Counted from the first letter of the stretch, positions 1-7,474 are shown. The stretch: DNA of 10,139 bases from Deltaproteobacteria bacterium (GCA_029932035.1 JAOZQV010000086.1:1-10139); one strand, 5' to 3'. Made by a program: numbers and translations. The notes: generated by a model from the sequence alone, not told the origin.

Positions 1-1019
1 AAGGCTGCCCTTGTCCACATGCCGTTTCGTTCCTGCCGCCAGTACATGGCCCTGGGGTCGGAATCTATGGCCACATCAATCTCGTCTCTACGCGGGAATG
101 GATGCATGATAATAGCGGTTGACTTAACCTTTGACATATCGGGAGGACTAAGTTTAAATCTGGAAATATCAACCTGATCTGAGTCACCTGCTGCTTCATC
201 GTGCTCATCCTGAATCCTGGTCATGTAAATCGCATCTGCTTTAGAAAGCACATTTCCGAGAGCTTCAGTTTCAATATGATAGGGGAGTTTATGCCTTTCG
301 AGGAAACTGCACACATCCTCTTTCATTTGAAAGGCCTTAGGAGCAGCATAGATGATCTCAACATCTTCAAAATTCTTCAGCAAGTAGCTTAAAGACCTTA
401 CTGTTCTCCCCCTTCTAAGGTCCCCGCACATCAGGATTGTTTTTCCATCAAGCCCCCCCTGATCTTCAAAAGATCTCTGTAGCGTATATACATCAAGTAT
501 CGCCTGGGTGGGATGCTGATCGCTCCCTGATCCACCAGTTATAACCGGGACCGGACGATTGGTTTGGGTATTCAGCAACCAGGCGGCGCGTTCAGCAATG
601 TTTTCCCCCTTGTGCCTGATAATGATCAAGTCAGTATAGGATGAAAAGGTGCGTAAGCTGTCATCATAGCTTTCGCCCTTCACTTCTGATGAAACATTTG
701 CATCACGTATTTCAGATGTTTTCATGCCCAACATGTGACAGGCGCTCTCAAAGGATAAAAAGGTCCTGGAGGAGGGCTGGGTAAACCAGAGCATGGCCCG
801 TTTGTGGCAGAGAAGATCCTGCACGAAAAGATATCCAGCCTTGTTTTTTGACATCTGTCTGAGCTGATTAGTGATTCCATAGATATCGTCTATGATTTCA
901 CGATTCAACTGCTGCGATCTTATCATGTCAAAAAGCCGACCATTTTGCTCAAAACACTCTATTCTTTCCTCTGTTGGAAGTTTTTGAAATTCAGCGAATT
1001 TCTCGTCTAAGATATTCAT
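1..1019 (-). CDS. pyrB: Aspartate carbamoyltransferase-like protein (PyrB family), 3' end beyond the window
   Basis: The frame is open from ATG 1019 to the left edge, giving 339 residues without a stop. PyrB joins carbamoyl phosphate and aspartate, the committed step of pyrimidine synthesis. Family motifs appear in order: the carbamoyl-phosphate loop PSSRTFLSFE (82-91; usual form STRT), VKGES (113-117), RHKGE (135-139), HPTQAILDVYT (169-179), GDLRRGRTVRSL (199-210), MTRIQ (266-270) and HPFPRRDEI (306-314; usual form HPLPR). The loop sits about 30 residues later than in E. coli PyrB, so there is an N-terminal extension. Start choice: ATG 1019 has GGAGGA four bases upstream. It follows ruvB by 24 bp, so it is probably the distal gene of that operon. 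The family is clear. Substrate is inferred; another carbamoyltransferase is less likely given HPTQ and the overall motif set. Confidence 0.88.
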   Translation of the reverse strand, partial: MNILDEKFAEFQKLPTEERIECFEQNGRLFDMIRSQQLNREIIDDIYGITNQLRQMSKNKAGYLFVQDLLCHKRAMLWFTQPSSRTFLSFESACHMLGMKTSEIRDANVSSEVKGESYDDSLRTFSSYTDLIIIRHKGENIAERAAWLLNTQTNRPVPVITGGSGSDQHPTQAILDVYTLQRSFEDQGGLDGKTILMCGDLRRGRTVRSLSYLLKNFEDVEIIYAAPKAFQMKEDVCSFLERHKLPYHIETEALGNVLSKADAIYMTRIQDEHDEAAGDSDQVDISRFKLSPPDMSKVKSTAIIMHPFPRRDEIDVAIDSDPRAMYWRQERNGMWTRAA

Positions 1020-1043
1020 TTTGTCCTCCGGATAATCCAAAAC

Positions 1044-2072
1044 CTAAAACAACTTCTTCTGAATCACGCTTTCCGGGCCCTTTTTTTCAAGACCCAAATG
1101 AAGGTATGCCCGTCTGGTAACGACTCGTCCCTGTGGTGTCCGCTTGATATAGCCTTTTTGAATAAGAAAAGGCTCATACACGTCTTCGAGGGTGTCTTTT
1201 TCCTCGCCCACGGCCGCGGAGAGGCTGCTCAGGCCTATGGGGCCCCCATCGAATTTCTCTGCAATGGTACACATAATAAAGCGATCCATCTTATCGAGCC
1301 CCTCATCGTCCACCTCCAACATGTCCAGGCCCTGACTCGCCACATCCTGAGTAATGACCCCGTCAGCCTTTACCTCGGCGAAATCCCGCACCCTTCTTAA
1401 GAGCCTGTTCGCCACCCTCGGCGTTCCCCGGGCCCTTTTGGCGATTTCAAGGGCGCCCGCTTCCCTTATTGGGATCTGGAGAAGCGAGGCCGACCGCATG
1501 ACAATCTCATGAAGTTCTTCAGGGCTATAAAACTCCACCCTCAGAATCATCCCAAACCTATCTCTCAGGGGAGGCGTCAAAAGCCCTGTCCGTGTGGTGG
1601 CGCCAACCAGAGTAAAGGGGGGTAGAGGGATCTTCATTGTCCTTGCAGAAGGGCCCTGCCCGATAATGATATCGAGTTCGTAGTCTTCCATGGCCGGATA
1701 GAGGATCTCTTCAACCACATGGTTGAGACGGTGGATTTCGTCGATAAAAAGGACGTCTTTGGGTTGAAGACTGGTGAGAATAGCCGCAAGGTCTCCCGAT
1801 TTCTCGATGACCGGGCCGGAGGTGCCCTTTATGCTTACCTCTAATTCCTTTGCTATAATGTGGGCAAGGGAAGTCTTGCCAAGGCCCGGGTTCCCGTGGA
1901 AAAGCACGTGATCTAAGGCCTCGGATCGGCCCTTGGCGGCCTCAATAAAAACCCTGAGATTCCTTTTCATCTCCACCTGACCCACGTATTCGTCAAGGCT
2001 GCCGGGTCTGAGACTTATCTCTGCCGGGAGTTCGTCTAACCGGGGTTCCGGGTCTATAATTCTTTCTTCCAT
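1044..2072 (-). CDS. ruvB: Holliday junction branch-migration ATPase RuvB
   Basis: RuvB is the hexameric AAA+ motor that, with RuvA, drives branch migration of Holliday junctions in recombination and repair. At 342 residues it is full length. Visible motifs are: the N-terminal signature ending in SLRPGSLDEYVGQ (about 21-32), Walker A GNPGLGKTS (60-68), Walker B VLFIDE (107-112), sensor 1 GATTR (157-161), the arginine finger in LRDRFG (169-174), and a C-terminal winged helix with PIGLSSLSAAVGEE and the late GYIKRTPQGR. Most RuvB proteins have GPPGLGKTT in Walker A; here the second residue is Asn (N61) and the last Thr is Ser, both confirmed at codon level. ATG 2072 is preceded by AAGGAAAGG and lies 10 bp after ruvA. 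Confidence 0.98.
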   Translation of the reverse strand: MEERIIDPEPRLDELPAEISLRPGSLDEYVGQVEMKRNLRVFIEAAKGRSEALDHVLFHGNPGLGKTSLAHIIAKELEVSIKGTSGPVIEKSGDLAAILTSLQPKDVLFIDEIHRLNHVVEEILYPAMEDYELDIIIGQGPSARTMKIPLPPFTLVGATTRTGLLTPPLRDRFGMILRVEFYSPEELHEIVMRSASLLQIPIREAGALEIAKRARGTPRVANRLLRRVRDFAEVKADGVITQDVASQGLDMLEVDDEGLDKMDRFIMCTIAEKFDGGPIGLSSLSAAVGEEKDTLEDVYEPFLIQKGYIKRTPQGRVVTRRAYLHLGLEKKGPESVIQKKLF

Positions 2073-2082
2073 AGCCTTTCCT

Positions 2083-2685
2083 TCAGGACAGAATTCTCAG
2101 GGCCTCTCTGATCAAATCCTCCAAGGTCATCTCTTTGACCCGGGATTTTGCCCTTTCCATGGCCATTTTGGCTGATTTGGGTGAATATCCTAAGTTCATT
2201 AAGGCTGAAAGGGCATCATCTATAGTGAGCCTATCCTCCCCTCGAGAGACAGGCATGGGAGAAATGTCCATTTCCCCAATGGCCTTTGAAGCGCGATCCT
2301 TCAATTCCAGGGCTATTCTATCAGAAGTCTTTTTGCCTATCCCGGGTATGGCCTGGAGACGGACCGCGTCCCCGTGAGCTATGGCCTCCAACAGGTCCTG
2401 GGGTCCCATGCCTGAAAGGATATTGACCGATAACTTCGGGCCTATCCCTGAAACAGAAACCAGCATCAAAAAGAGGGCCTTTTCAAGGCTTGTGTTGAAT
2501 CCGAATAATGTCAGTGAATCTTCTTTGACATGGGTGTGGATCTGTAGGCTAACCATTTCATCGGTCTCAGGAAGAGAGTAAAAGGTGGATAGGGGGACAG
2601 AAACCTCATACCCGACCCCACCCACATCTATTATAATCGATTGCGTTGTCTTCTTGAATAGAATGCCCTTTAAATGCGCAATCAT
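2083..2685 (-). CDS. ruvA: Holliday junction DNA-binding protein RuvA
   Basis: RuvA forms tetramers that hold the Holliday junction in square-planar form and load RuvB. The 200-residue length is typical. Domain I is an OB fold (1-62, start MIAHLKG, GGVGYEV at 22-28), with the acidic pin E55-D56 in HVKEDSLTLFGF. Domain II carries two helix-hairpin-helix motifs: VSGIGPKLSVNIL (78-90) and IPGIGKKTSDRIALEL (113-128). A variable linker (about 135-152) leads to domain III (153-200), the RuvB-contacting three-helix unit. The start overlaps the ruvC stop by four bases (ATGA), which indicates translational coupling. Confidence 0.98.
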   Translation of the reverse strand: MIAHLKGILFKKTTQSIIIDVGGVGYEVSVPLSTFYSLPETDEMVSLQIHTHVKEDSLTLFGFNTSLEKALFLMLVSVSGIGPKLSVNILSGMGPQDLLEAIAHGDAVRLQAIPGIGKKTSDRIALELKDRASKAIGEMDISPMPVSRGEDRLTIDDALSALMNLGYSPKSAKMAMERAKSRVKEMTLEDLIREALRILS

Positions 2686-3167
2686 CTTCCCGCCGATTCA
2701 AATCTTGACCAGTTGAGGTGGCATATTGCAGTGGCTAAGGCGTCAGAGGCGTCGAGGGGCAACTCCCCCTTAATCCTCAGAATCATCTGAACCATGGACC
2801 GAACCTGTTCTTTATCGGCCCTCCCATATCCCACCACTGATTTTTTGATTTCCAGGGGAGTGTACTCAAAAATTGGAATGTCGCATTGAACTGCGGCAAT
2901 CAATGCAGCGCCCCTGGCATGACCTAACTTTAAAGAGCTCTGAATGTTTTTTGCATAAAAGAGGTCTTCTATGGCCATCTCCTCTGGTTGATAATGGCCT
3001 ATGATATCCACCATGGATTGAAAAATCTTATGGATTCTCTTATAGAATGGGATTTTGCTGTGTGACTTGATAAGACCGGAATGAATGAAGGTAATATCAC
3101 TGTTTTTTTTCTCCACCAGACCATACCCGGTAATTCTTGAGCCGGGATCCACACCCAGCACAAGCAT
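2682..3167 (-). CDS. ruvC: Holliday junction resolvase RuvC
   Basis: RuvC is the dimeric RNase H-fold endonuclease that cuts Holliday junctions in the RuvABC resolvasome. All four catalytic acids are present: D7 in GVDPGSRITGYG, E67 in MAIEDLFYAKN, and D139 and D142 in PLDASDALATAICH. The KKSVVGYGRADKEQV segment (108-122) matches the conserved junction-contact region. It has 161 residues, slightly shorter at the C-terminus than the E. coli protein (173). Its ATG overlaps the yebC stop by one base (TGATG) and its stop overlaps the ruvA start, so it is tightly coupled in the operon. Confidence 0.98.
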   Translation of the reverse strand: MLVLGVDPGSRITGYGLVEKKNSDITFIHSGLIKSHSKIPFYKRIHKIFQSMVDIIGHYQPEEMAIEDLFYAKNIQSSLKLGHARGAALIAAVQCDIPIFEYTPLEIKKSVVGYGRADKEQVRSMVQMILRIKGELPLDASDALATAICHLNWSRFESAGR

Positions 3168-3913
3168 CAGTCTAAGGCCTCCATTACATCGTCAGGGATA
3201 TCGCAATTGGCGTATACATGGCTTACGTCATCATGGTCTTCGATAGATTGCATTAGATTAAGCGTCTGCTGGGCCTTTTTCCCCTCCACCTTAACCGTAT
3301 TTGTAGGGATCTTGGTCACTTCCGCTAAAGTGTAAGAGAGACCGGCATTATCGATCGCCTGTTTTACGGATTCAAAGTCGGATGGTTCCGTAATGACTTC
3401 AAACTCTGTCTCCTCTTCCCTGACATCCTCGGCGCCGGCCTCTAAGGCCAGGTCAAAAAGCTCTTCTTCATCTACCTTATCCTTTTCAAAGACCATAAGA
3501 CCCTTTTGTTCAAACATCCAGGCAACACACCCCGGCTCTCCAAGATTACCCCCGTGGCGCTCGAAGAGATGCTTTATATCTGCGACGGTCCTGTTCTTAT
3601 TATCCGTAAGACAATCGATAAGCACGGCCACACCCCCCGGCCCATACCCCTCATAGTTTGCCTCCTCATAGGATACGCCTTCTAACTCACCTGTGCCCTT
3701 TTTAATGCCCCTTTCAATATTCTCTTTGGGCATATTCTCTGCCTTGGCCGCGGCTACGGCCGACCTAAGACGGGGGTTTCCATCCGGATCTCCCCCTCCC
3801 ATACGTGCAGCAACGGTTATCTCCTTGATGAGTTTGGTAAAGATCTTACCCCGCTTGGCATCCGCAGCCCCCTTTTTATGCTTTATTGAACTCCATTTTG
3901 AATGACCTGACAT
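3167..3913 (-). CDS. yebC: YebC/PmpR family protein (TACO1-like)
   Basis: This is a conserved 248-residue protein that opens with the family signature SGHSKWSSIKHKKGAADAKR and continues with the conserved FTKLIKEI and GYGPGGVAVLIDCLTDNKNRT segments. The acidic middle (EEEELFDLALEAGAEDV type) and the C-terminal DHDDVSHVYANCDIPDDV are also standard. The family has been described as DNA-binding transcription regulators (PmpR) and, more recently, as ribosome-associated factors helping translation through difficult sequences, like mitochondrial TACO1. The sequence does not say which applies here. It is the first gene of the packed yebC-ruvCAB-pyrB cluster; yebC next to ruvC is a common arrangement. 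A run of seven G residues in the message lies about eight bases before the ATG and may act as the ribosome binding site. Confidence 0.96.
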   Translation of the reverse strand: MSGHSKWSSIKHKKGAADAKRGKIFTKLIKEITVAARMGGGDPDGNPRLRSAVAAAKAENMPKENIERGIKKGTGELEGVSYEEANYEGYGPGGVAVLIDCLTDNKNRTVADIKHLFERHGGNLGEPGCVAWMFEQKGLMVFEKDKVDEEELFDLALEAGAEDVREEETEFEVITEPSDFESVKQAIDNAGLSYTLAEVTKIPTNTVKVEGKKAQQTLNLMQSIEDHDDVSHVYANCDIPDDVMEALD

Positions 3914-3937
3914 TTATTACACCCCCCCAAAGATTGA

Positions 3938-3968
3938 ATATTGGAGATTGAAGATTTCCAATCGTCAA
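3938..3968 (-). promoter_or_regulatory. Weak candidate promoter for yebC-ruvCAB-pyrB
   Basis: Read on the minus strand, TTGACG (3968-3963) could be a -35 box, with CAATAT (3943-3938) as a -10 box 19 bp downstream. The -35 is good, but the spacing is long and the -10 is poor. It lies in the only sizeable gap upstream of yebC, which is why it is listed. Transcription could equally read through from rlmE. Confidence 0.25.
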
Positions 3969-3981
3969 TTTTACCCCGCGT

Positions 3982-4020
3982 GCCCCGTTAAATCCGTTTT
4001 TGCAGCTATTTAACTGGGGC
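3982..4020 (-). other. Stem-loop spanning the rlmE stop codon
   Basis: GCCCCGTTAAAT (3982-3993) pairs with ATTTAACTGGGGC (4008-4020). This makes a 12-bp stem with one bulged base and a 14-nt loop. The rlmE stop codon (4010-4012) lies inside the stem. No T-run follows in the direction of transcription, so it is not a standard intrinsic terminator. It could protect the rlmE 3' end or separate rlmE expression from the yebC cluster. Confidence 0.5.
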
Positions 4021-4609
4021 ACCCGTCAAATGACAGCCCAATTAGATAGACTTCTCTGCTCCGTTTACGCGTGGCCTTGGGCCTGAAAAGGCGGACCTGG
4101 CTGAAGTACCCGGAGGCCTCTGATCTAAACGGCTTGGTATCCTCTCCCTCTAAGATTTTACATACAAAGTTTCCCTTTTTCTTGAGAAGTACACAGGCAA
4201 TTTCCAGGGCTTTCCTTGCGAGAGAGATGGAACGACTTGTATCGGTGGCCCCTATCCCCGTGGTTGGCGGCGCAAGATCGCTTATAACCACATCCCTTGG
4301 GGAGATCTCCCGTGTCAACCATTGAGGTTCCAAACTCATTACATCTGCCTGTATAAACCTGAAATTACTGGACAACCGATGATCCGGCTTACTCAGATCT
4401 ATCCCAACCACTACCCCCTGATTGCCCACCTTTTTGAGCGCGTATTGGGTCCACGATCCCGGATAACAGCCTAAATCGAGCAGTCTGTTGCCCTTATGTA
4501 TCAATTTGAATTTATTGTCAATTTCCTGGAGTTTATAGACTGACCGGGCAAGCCACTTCTCCTTCTTTGCCAGTCGGGCGTAGTGATCATCCCACTTGTT
4601 TTGCTTCAT
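4010..4609 (-). CDS. rlmE: 23S rRNA (uridine 2'-O) methyltransferase RlmE (FtsJ/RrmJ)
   Basis: RlmE methylates the ribose 2'-OH of a uridine in the 23S rRNA A-loop (U2552 in E. coli) using S-adenosylmethionine. From ATG 4609 the protein has 199 residues, close to the usual size. It has the SAM motif LLDLGCYPGSWTQYAL (43-58), the acidic motif GIDLS (69-73), and the K-D-K-E catalytic set: K26 (VYKLQ), D111 (ISDLAPP), K151 (FVCKILEG) and E186 (SREVYLIG). A TTG start at 4645 would add 12 residues, but it lacks a ribosome binding site and falls before the conserved part. The ATG itself also lacks a strong Shine-Dalgarno; GGGG lies more than 20 bases upstream. The gene is divergent from the MoxR gene and separated from yebC by 96 bp. 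Confidence 0.95.
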   Translation of the reverse strand: MKQNKWDDHYARLAKKEKWLARSVYKLQEIDNKFKLIHKGNRLLDLGCYPGSWTQYALKKVGNQGVVVGIDLSKPDHRLSSNFRFIQADVMSLEPQWLTREISPRDVVISDLAPPTTGIGATDTSRSISLARKALEIACVLLKKKGNFVCKILEGEDTKPFRSEASGYFSQVRLFRPKATRKRSREVYLIGLSFDGCPS

Positions 4610-4698
4610 TTTTATATTTTTATCACAGATATATCCCCTTTGCAAAAAAAATATACTATGATAGCGTCAATACCTTGAAATGAGGAGGCGAAAACAGA
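4610..4698. promoter_or_regulatory. AT-rich divergent intergenic region (rlmE leftward, MoxR rightward)
   Basis: This gap must hold the start signals for both divergent genes. It is very AT-rich, with an A8 run at 4644-4651 and TATACTATGAT at 4652-4662 that could supply a rightward -10, but no good -35 stands at the right distance. Leftward, TTGACG (4670-4665, minus) resembles a -35 without a convincing -10. The rightward ribosome binding site is clear: GAGGAGG at 4682-4688, ten bases before ATG 4699. Confidence 0.3.
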
Positions 4699-5574
4699 AT
4701 GGAAAAAGTAATTATAGATGGAGTGGAATTGCACCTGAGTGAGCCTGATCAAGTGCCTATGTCGTGGGTTGGCCAGGGGGAGTTGATAACCCAGGTCCTG
4801 GCCTCCTGGCTTGTCATAGGAGAGGATGATCTGCCCCTGAGCCCGAGATTGGTGGGCAGGCCGGGGGTAGGGAAAACAACCTTGGCCTACCATTCCGGGA
4901 GGTCCTTGGGCAGGCCGGTTTATCTGTTTCAGGCCACAATGGACACCAGACCGGAGGACCTGATAGTCACCCCTGTTATCTCGGATAGGGGGAAAATCAA
5001 ATATACGGCCAGTCCCGTGGTCTCGGCCATGATAAAGGGAGGCGTCGCCGTTATTGACGAGGGAAACAGGATGAGTGAGAAGAGCTGGGCCTCCCTTGCC
5101 CCACTCTTAGATAGCAGGAGGTATGTTGAGTCAATTGTGGCCGGGATCAAGATCAAGGCCGATCCCGAATTCCGATTCTGCACAACCATGAACGATGATG
5201 CCAGCACCTTCGAGCTACCTGAATATATTCATTCCAGGCTCCAGCCCCAGATTCAAATCGACTTTCCGGAAAGAGATGAAGAACTTCTGATCTTGAAGAG
5301 CAATCTCCCCTTCGCAGATGATGAAATCCTCGAATATGTGGTTGAATTCCTCCAGGCGGCTCATGATGCTGACGAACGTTATTCGGTAAGGGATGGGATC
5401 AATATAGCCCGTTATGCCCTGAAGAGATTAGCAGGAGGGGAGGTTCAATTGAGTCAAGGAAAACAAACAGAAAAGATGCTCCTATACCTGAAGGAGGCTG
5501 CATCCATGATTCTCGATGCGCCTGCGTCAGAATATTTCACGGGATTGGTGGATGAAATTGAGCGCGAAGACTAA
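4699..5574 (+). CDS. MoxR-type AAA+ ATPase
   Basis: This 291-residue AAA+ ATPase belongs to the MoxR/AAA_5 group, whose members act as chaperone-like motors that remodel partner proteins. Walker A is GRPGVGKTT (53-61), followed by the MoxR-like segment ATMDTRPEDLIVTPV (79-93). Walker B is GVAVIDEGNRM (115-125), sensor 1 is CTTMN (161-165), and a candidate arginine finger is R180 in IHSRLQPQIQIDFP. The C-terminal part (190-291) fits the helical lid. Start choice: ATG 4699 has a strong GAGGAGG. The next gene overlaps its end by about 23 bases, so the two are probably co-translated and functionally linked. Partner-specific function cannot be read from the sequence. No VWA gene, the usual MoxR partner, is adjacent. 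Confidence 0.9.
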   Translation: MEKVIIDGVELHLSEPDQVPMSWVGQGELITQVLASWLVIGEDDLPLSPRLVGRPGVGKTTLAYHSGRSLGRPVYLFQATMDTRPEDLIVTPVISDRGKIKYTASPVVSAMIKGGVAVIDEGNRMSEKSWASLAPLLDSRRYVESIVAGIKIKADPEFRFCTTMNDDASTFELPEYIHSRLQPQIQIDFPERDEELLILKSNLPFADDEILEYVVEFLQAAHDADERYSVRDGINIARYALKRLAGGEVQLSQGKQTEKMLLYLKEAASMILDAPASEYFTGLVDEIERED

Positions 5575-7372
5575 GATAGAATGGGAAAACATCCGAATGG
5601 TGCCTATCCTGCACAACAGGGTGGAATTCGCCCTGGAGGTAAGAAGGGTATTTCAAGAATTCGAGCCGGATCATGTAGCCGTGGAGTACCCTGATACACT
5701 AAAGGGGAAAATCATTGATGGTGTCAAGAGACTCCCTCTCCTCTCTGTGGTCCACTACAGGGAACAGGATGGGGCCTTTACCTATCTTCTCTTAGAGCCG
5801 ACTGACGGTCAGATAGAGGCAATTCGGCTGAGCCTTTCAGAGAGTATCCCCCTCCATTTTATTGACCGGGATACAGAAGGATACCCTTCCGACTTTGCCC
5901 CCATGCCGGACCCCTATGCAATAACAAGGATAGGCCACGTTACGTACTGTCGGGCCTATCTCAAAATGGGCCGTGATCATACTCCTTTCCCCGAGGATAC
6001 CCTTAGGGAGAAGACGATGGCCTATCACCTCCAACAACTTAGCAAAACAGGTAAACGGGTCCTTTTTGTGGGTGGGCTGTCTCATATTAGCGGGATATTG
6101 GACATGCTCGACGAACCCCAGACCCAGGTTATTGGTCGGAGAGTGAGGAAGGGGGTTGGACTGGCCCACCTCCACAGGGACTCAAGCAGGGAGATTATGG
6201 GCGAAATGCCATTTCTCGCGGCGGCCTATGAGGGTGGAAGGTCGGGGCTTGAGGAGTTGGACAGGCTCAAGATTAACTCTCAATTGATTGACATTGCGCG
6301 GAAAAGGCATTGGAAAAAGAGCAAAGAAGAGCTTTATCTTAGCCAGGTCCGAATATTAAACAAATTCGCCAGGAACTATGCCTTTCTCACGGGGAATCTC
6401 GTACCCAGCTTTTACCAGATCATTGTTGCGGCCAGGGGCGCAGTTGACGATAATTTTGCCTATGAGCTATGGGAAAGGGGGAGCGATTATCCCTGGCAGA
6501 CTGAAGAGCCCGGTCTTCCGGTGCTTCGATTAAAAGGAGAAGATCTCTTCTTAGACAATAAGAGAATCAGGTTTCATCGGCAGCTAAAAACCCTGCGCAG
6601 GCGCTTAGTGCCTGTTCCGGTCAAGAAACGGGAAAGGGAGCGTCATCCCGGAGAGTGGCGGAAAGATTTCAAGGGGTTTTCTATCTGTTCTTATCCGCCC
6701 GAGGACGTTGCCATTGAAGGGTATGGTCACTATCTGAGAAAGAAAGCCCTTGAGATAAAGACTGAAGAAAACACGCGGATCGAGCCCTTTACCTGCTCCA
6801 TCCTTGACGGTTTGGACATCAGGGAGACCATCAGGGAATGGGCCAGCGGGACGATCTATGTGAGAGAAGAGCGGCCTTTAAAGGGAAAGGTGGGTTCTGT
6901 TGTGGTCATCTTTGATCCTGACTTTCCGGACAGGGACGGCAGGGAGGATTTCCCGTGGTGCGTGACCTGGCTTGGTGAGCATAACCAGGAATCGGATATG
7001 TCTTTTTACAGCACCCCCGCAGGTGAGGTGATGGACGGTCCGGGAATTTCCAGGTGTCAGTACGGGGGCTTCATGCTGACCTACCCACCCCTGCGGGTCT
7101 ATGACATCTGGAGAGATCCCTTTTTTCATTTTGCCAGGAACAAGCCTGAAAGACTCCTCATGGCCGCCCTCGACTACAGTCTTGAGAAACATGTGGTCTA
7201 CGTGGCAGCTACACCTCCATCGGGGTGGTGCCGGAGCATGGCGGCCCGTCTCGGCAAAAAGATTATCTACCTCCCCATCGGGACCTTTTCTCCTGTTACC
7301 TTAAAAAAGATCAGACAGTTTCACGTATTAGACGGCCATCCCGTAAGAAGGTATGCACGCAATTATATTTGA
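5552..7372 (+). CDS. TraB/TIKI/DUF5682-like protein coupled to MoxR (putative)
   Basis: A ~606-residue protein that I do not recognise as a named gene. Its N-terminal ~230 residues show a motif layout like the TraB/PrgY/TIKI/DUF5682 superfamily: VPILHNRVEFALEVRRVF (17-34), PDHVAVEYPDTL (39-50, E45), PLHFIDRD (100-107), REKTMAYHLQQL (152-163) and LFVGGLSHISGI (171-182, H178). In DUF5682 proteins the matching stretches are roughly the RHH start, an E-containing strand, RE..M and G.xH. The C-terminal ~370 residues are unassigned and hold no signal peptide or clear membrane segment, suggesting a cytoplasmic protein. Start choice: ATG 5552 overlaps the MoxR gene by 23 bases; ATG 5516 (618 residues) and ATG 5597 (591) are alternatives, and none has a strong ribosome binding site. 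Family assignment is remote and from motifs only; a MoxR partner role is inferred from the overlap. Confidence 0.6.
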   Translation: MKLSAKTKIEWENIRMVPILHNRVEFALEVRRVFQEFEPDHVAVEYPDTLKGKIIDGVKRLPLLSVVHYREQDGAFTYLLLEPTDGQIEAIRLSLSESIPLHFIDRDTEGYPSDFAPMPDPYAITRIGHVTYCRAYLKMGRDHTPFPEDTLREKTMAYHLQQLSKTGKRVLFVGGLSHISGILDMLDEPQTQVIGRRVRKGVGLAHLHRDSSREIMGEMPFLAAAYEGGRSGLEELDRLKINSQLIDIARKRHWKKSKEELYLSQVRILNKFARNYAFLTGNLVPSFYQIIVAARGAVDDNFAYELWERGSDYPWQTEEPGLPVLRLKGEDLFLDNKRIRFHRQLKTLRRRLVPVPVKKRERERHPGEWRKDFKGFSICSYPPEDVAIEGYGHYLRKKALEIKTEENTRIEPFTCSILDGLDIRETIREWASGTIYVREERPLKGKVGSVVVIFDPDFPDRDGREDFPWCVTWLGEHNQESDMSFYSTPAGEVMDGPGISRCQYGGFMLTYPPLRVYDIWRDPFFHFARNKPERLLMAALDYSLEKHVVYVAATPPSGWCRSMAARLGKKIIYLPIGTFSPVTLKKIRQFHVLDGHPVRRYARNYI

Positions 7373-7391
7373 TGGGCAAATTTACAATGTC

Positions 7392-7450
7392 AATGGGGGT
7401 CGTAGACCTTAAAGCCTGCCAGAGCACCCCTGAAATTAACAACCCCCATT
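7392..7450. repeat. Perfect 9-bp inverted repeat with 41-bp spacer
   Basis: AATGGGGGT (7392-7400) and ACCCCCATT (7442-7450) are perfect inverted copies. They begin 20 bp after the stop of the upstream gene. The spacer shows no obvious further pairing. The structure could be part of a 3'-end fold together with the short hairpin and T-run just downstream, or the ends of a small degenerate element. Confidence 0.55.
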
Positions 7451-7452
7451 CT

Positions 7453-7466
7453 ACCGCCATGACGGC
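7453..7466. promoter_or_regulatory. Candidate hip operator O1
   Basis: ACCGCCATGACGGC matches the symmetric consensus ACCGYYATRRCGGT at 13 of 14 positions. It is the distal copy of three, 72 bp upstream of the second. It overlaps the terminator-like hairpin at 7455-7474, so part of its symmetry could come from that structure. Confidence 0.4.
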
Positions 7467-7474
7467 GCTTTTTT
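7455..7474 (+). terminator. Weak intrinsic terminator after the MoxR unit
   Basis: CGCC (7455-7458) pairs with GGCG (7464-7467) around a 5-nt loop, followed closely by TTTTTT (7469-7474). The stem is only 4 bp, so efficiency is doubtful. Its place about 80 bp after the 5552-7372 gene and before the hip promoter fits a terminator. It shares bases with operator candidate O1. Confidence 0.4.

Noticed and set aside
3922..3928. C7 run (G7 in the message) as a phase-variation tract controlling yebC
   Set aside because: It is short and outside the coding region; it is more simply a ribosome binding site. No evidence of length variation can be seen in one sequence.
3914..3960. Short direct repeats of TTCAATCT type upstream of yebC
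   Set aside because: Only two copies in low-complexity A/T-rich sequence; no regular spacing or symmetry that would support an operator.
4612..4893. Minus-strand open frame of 93 codons opposite the MoxR gene start
   Set aside because: It overlaps the well-supported MoxR coding sequence and the divergent promoter gap, has no domain and no ribosome binding site.
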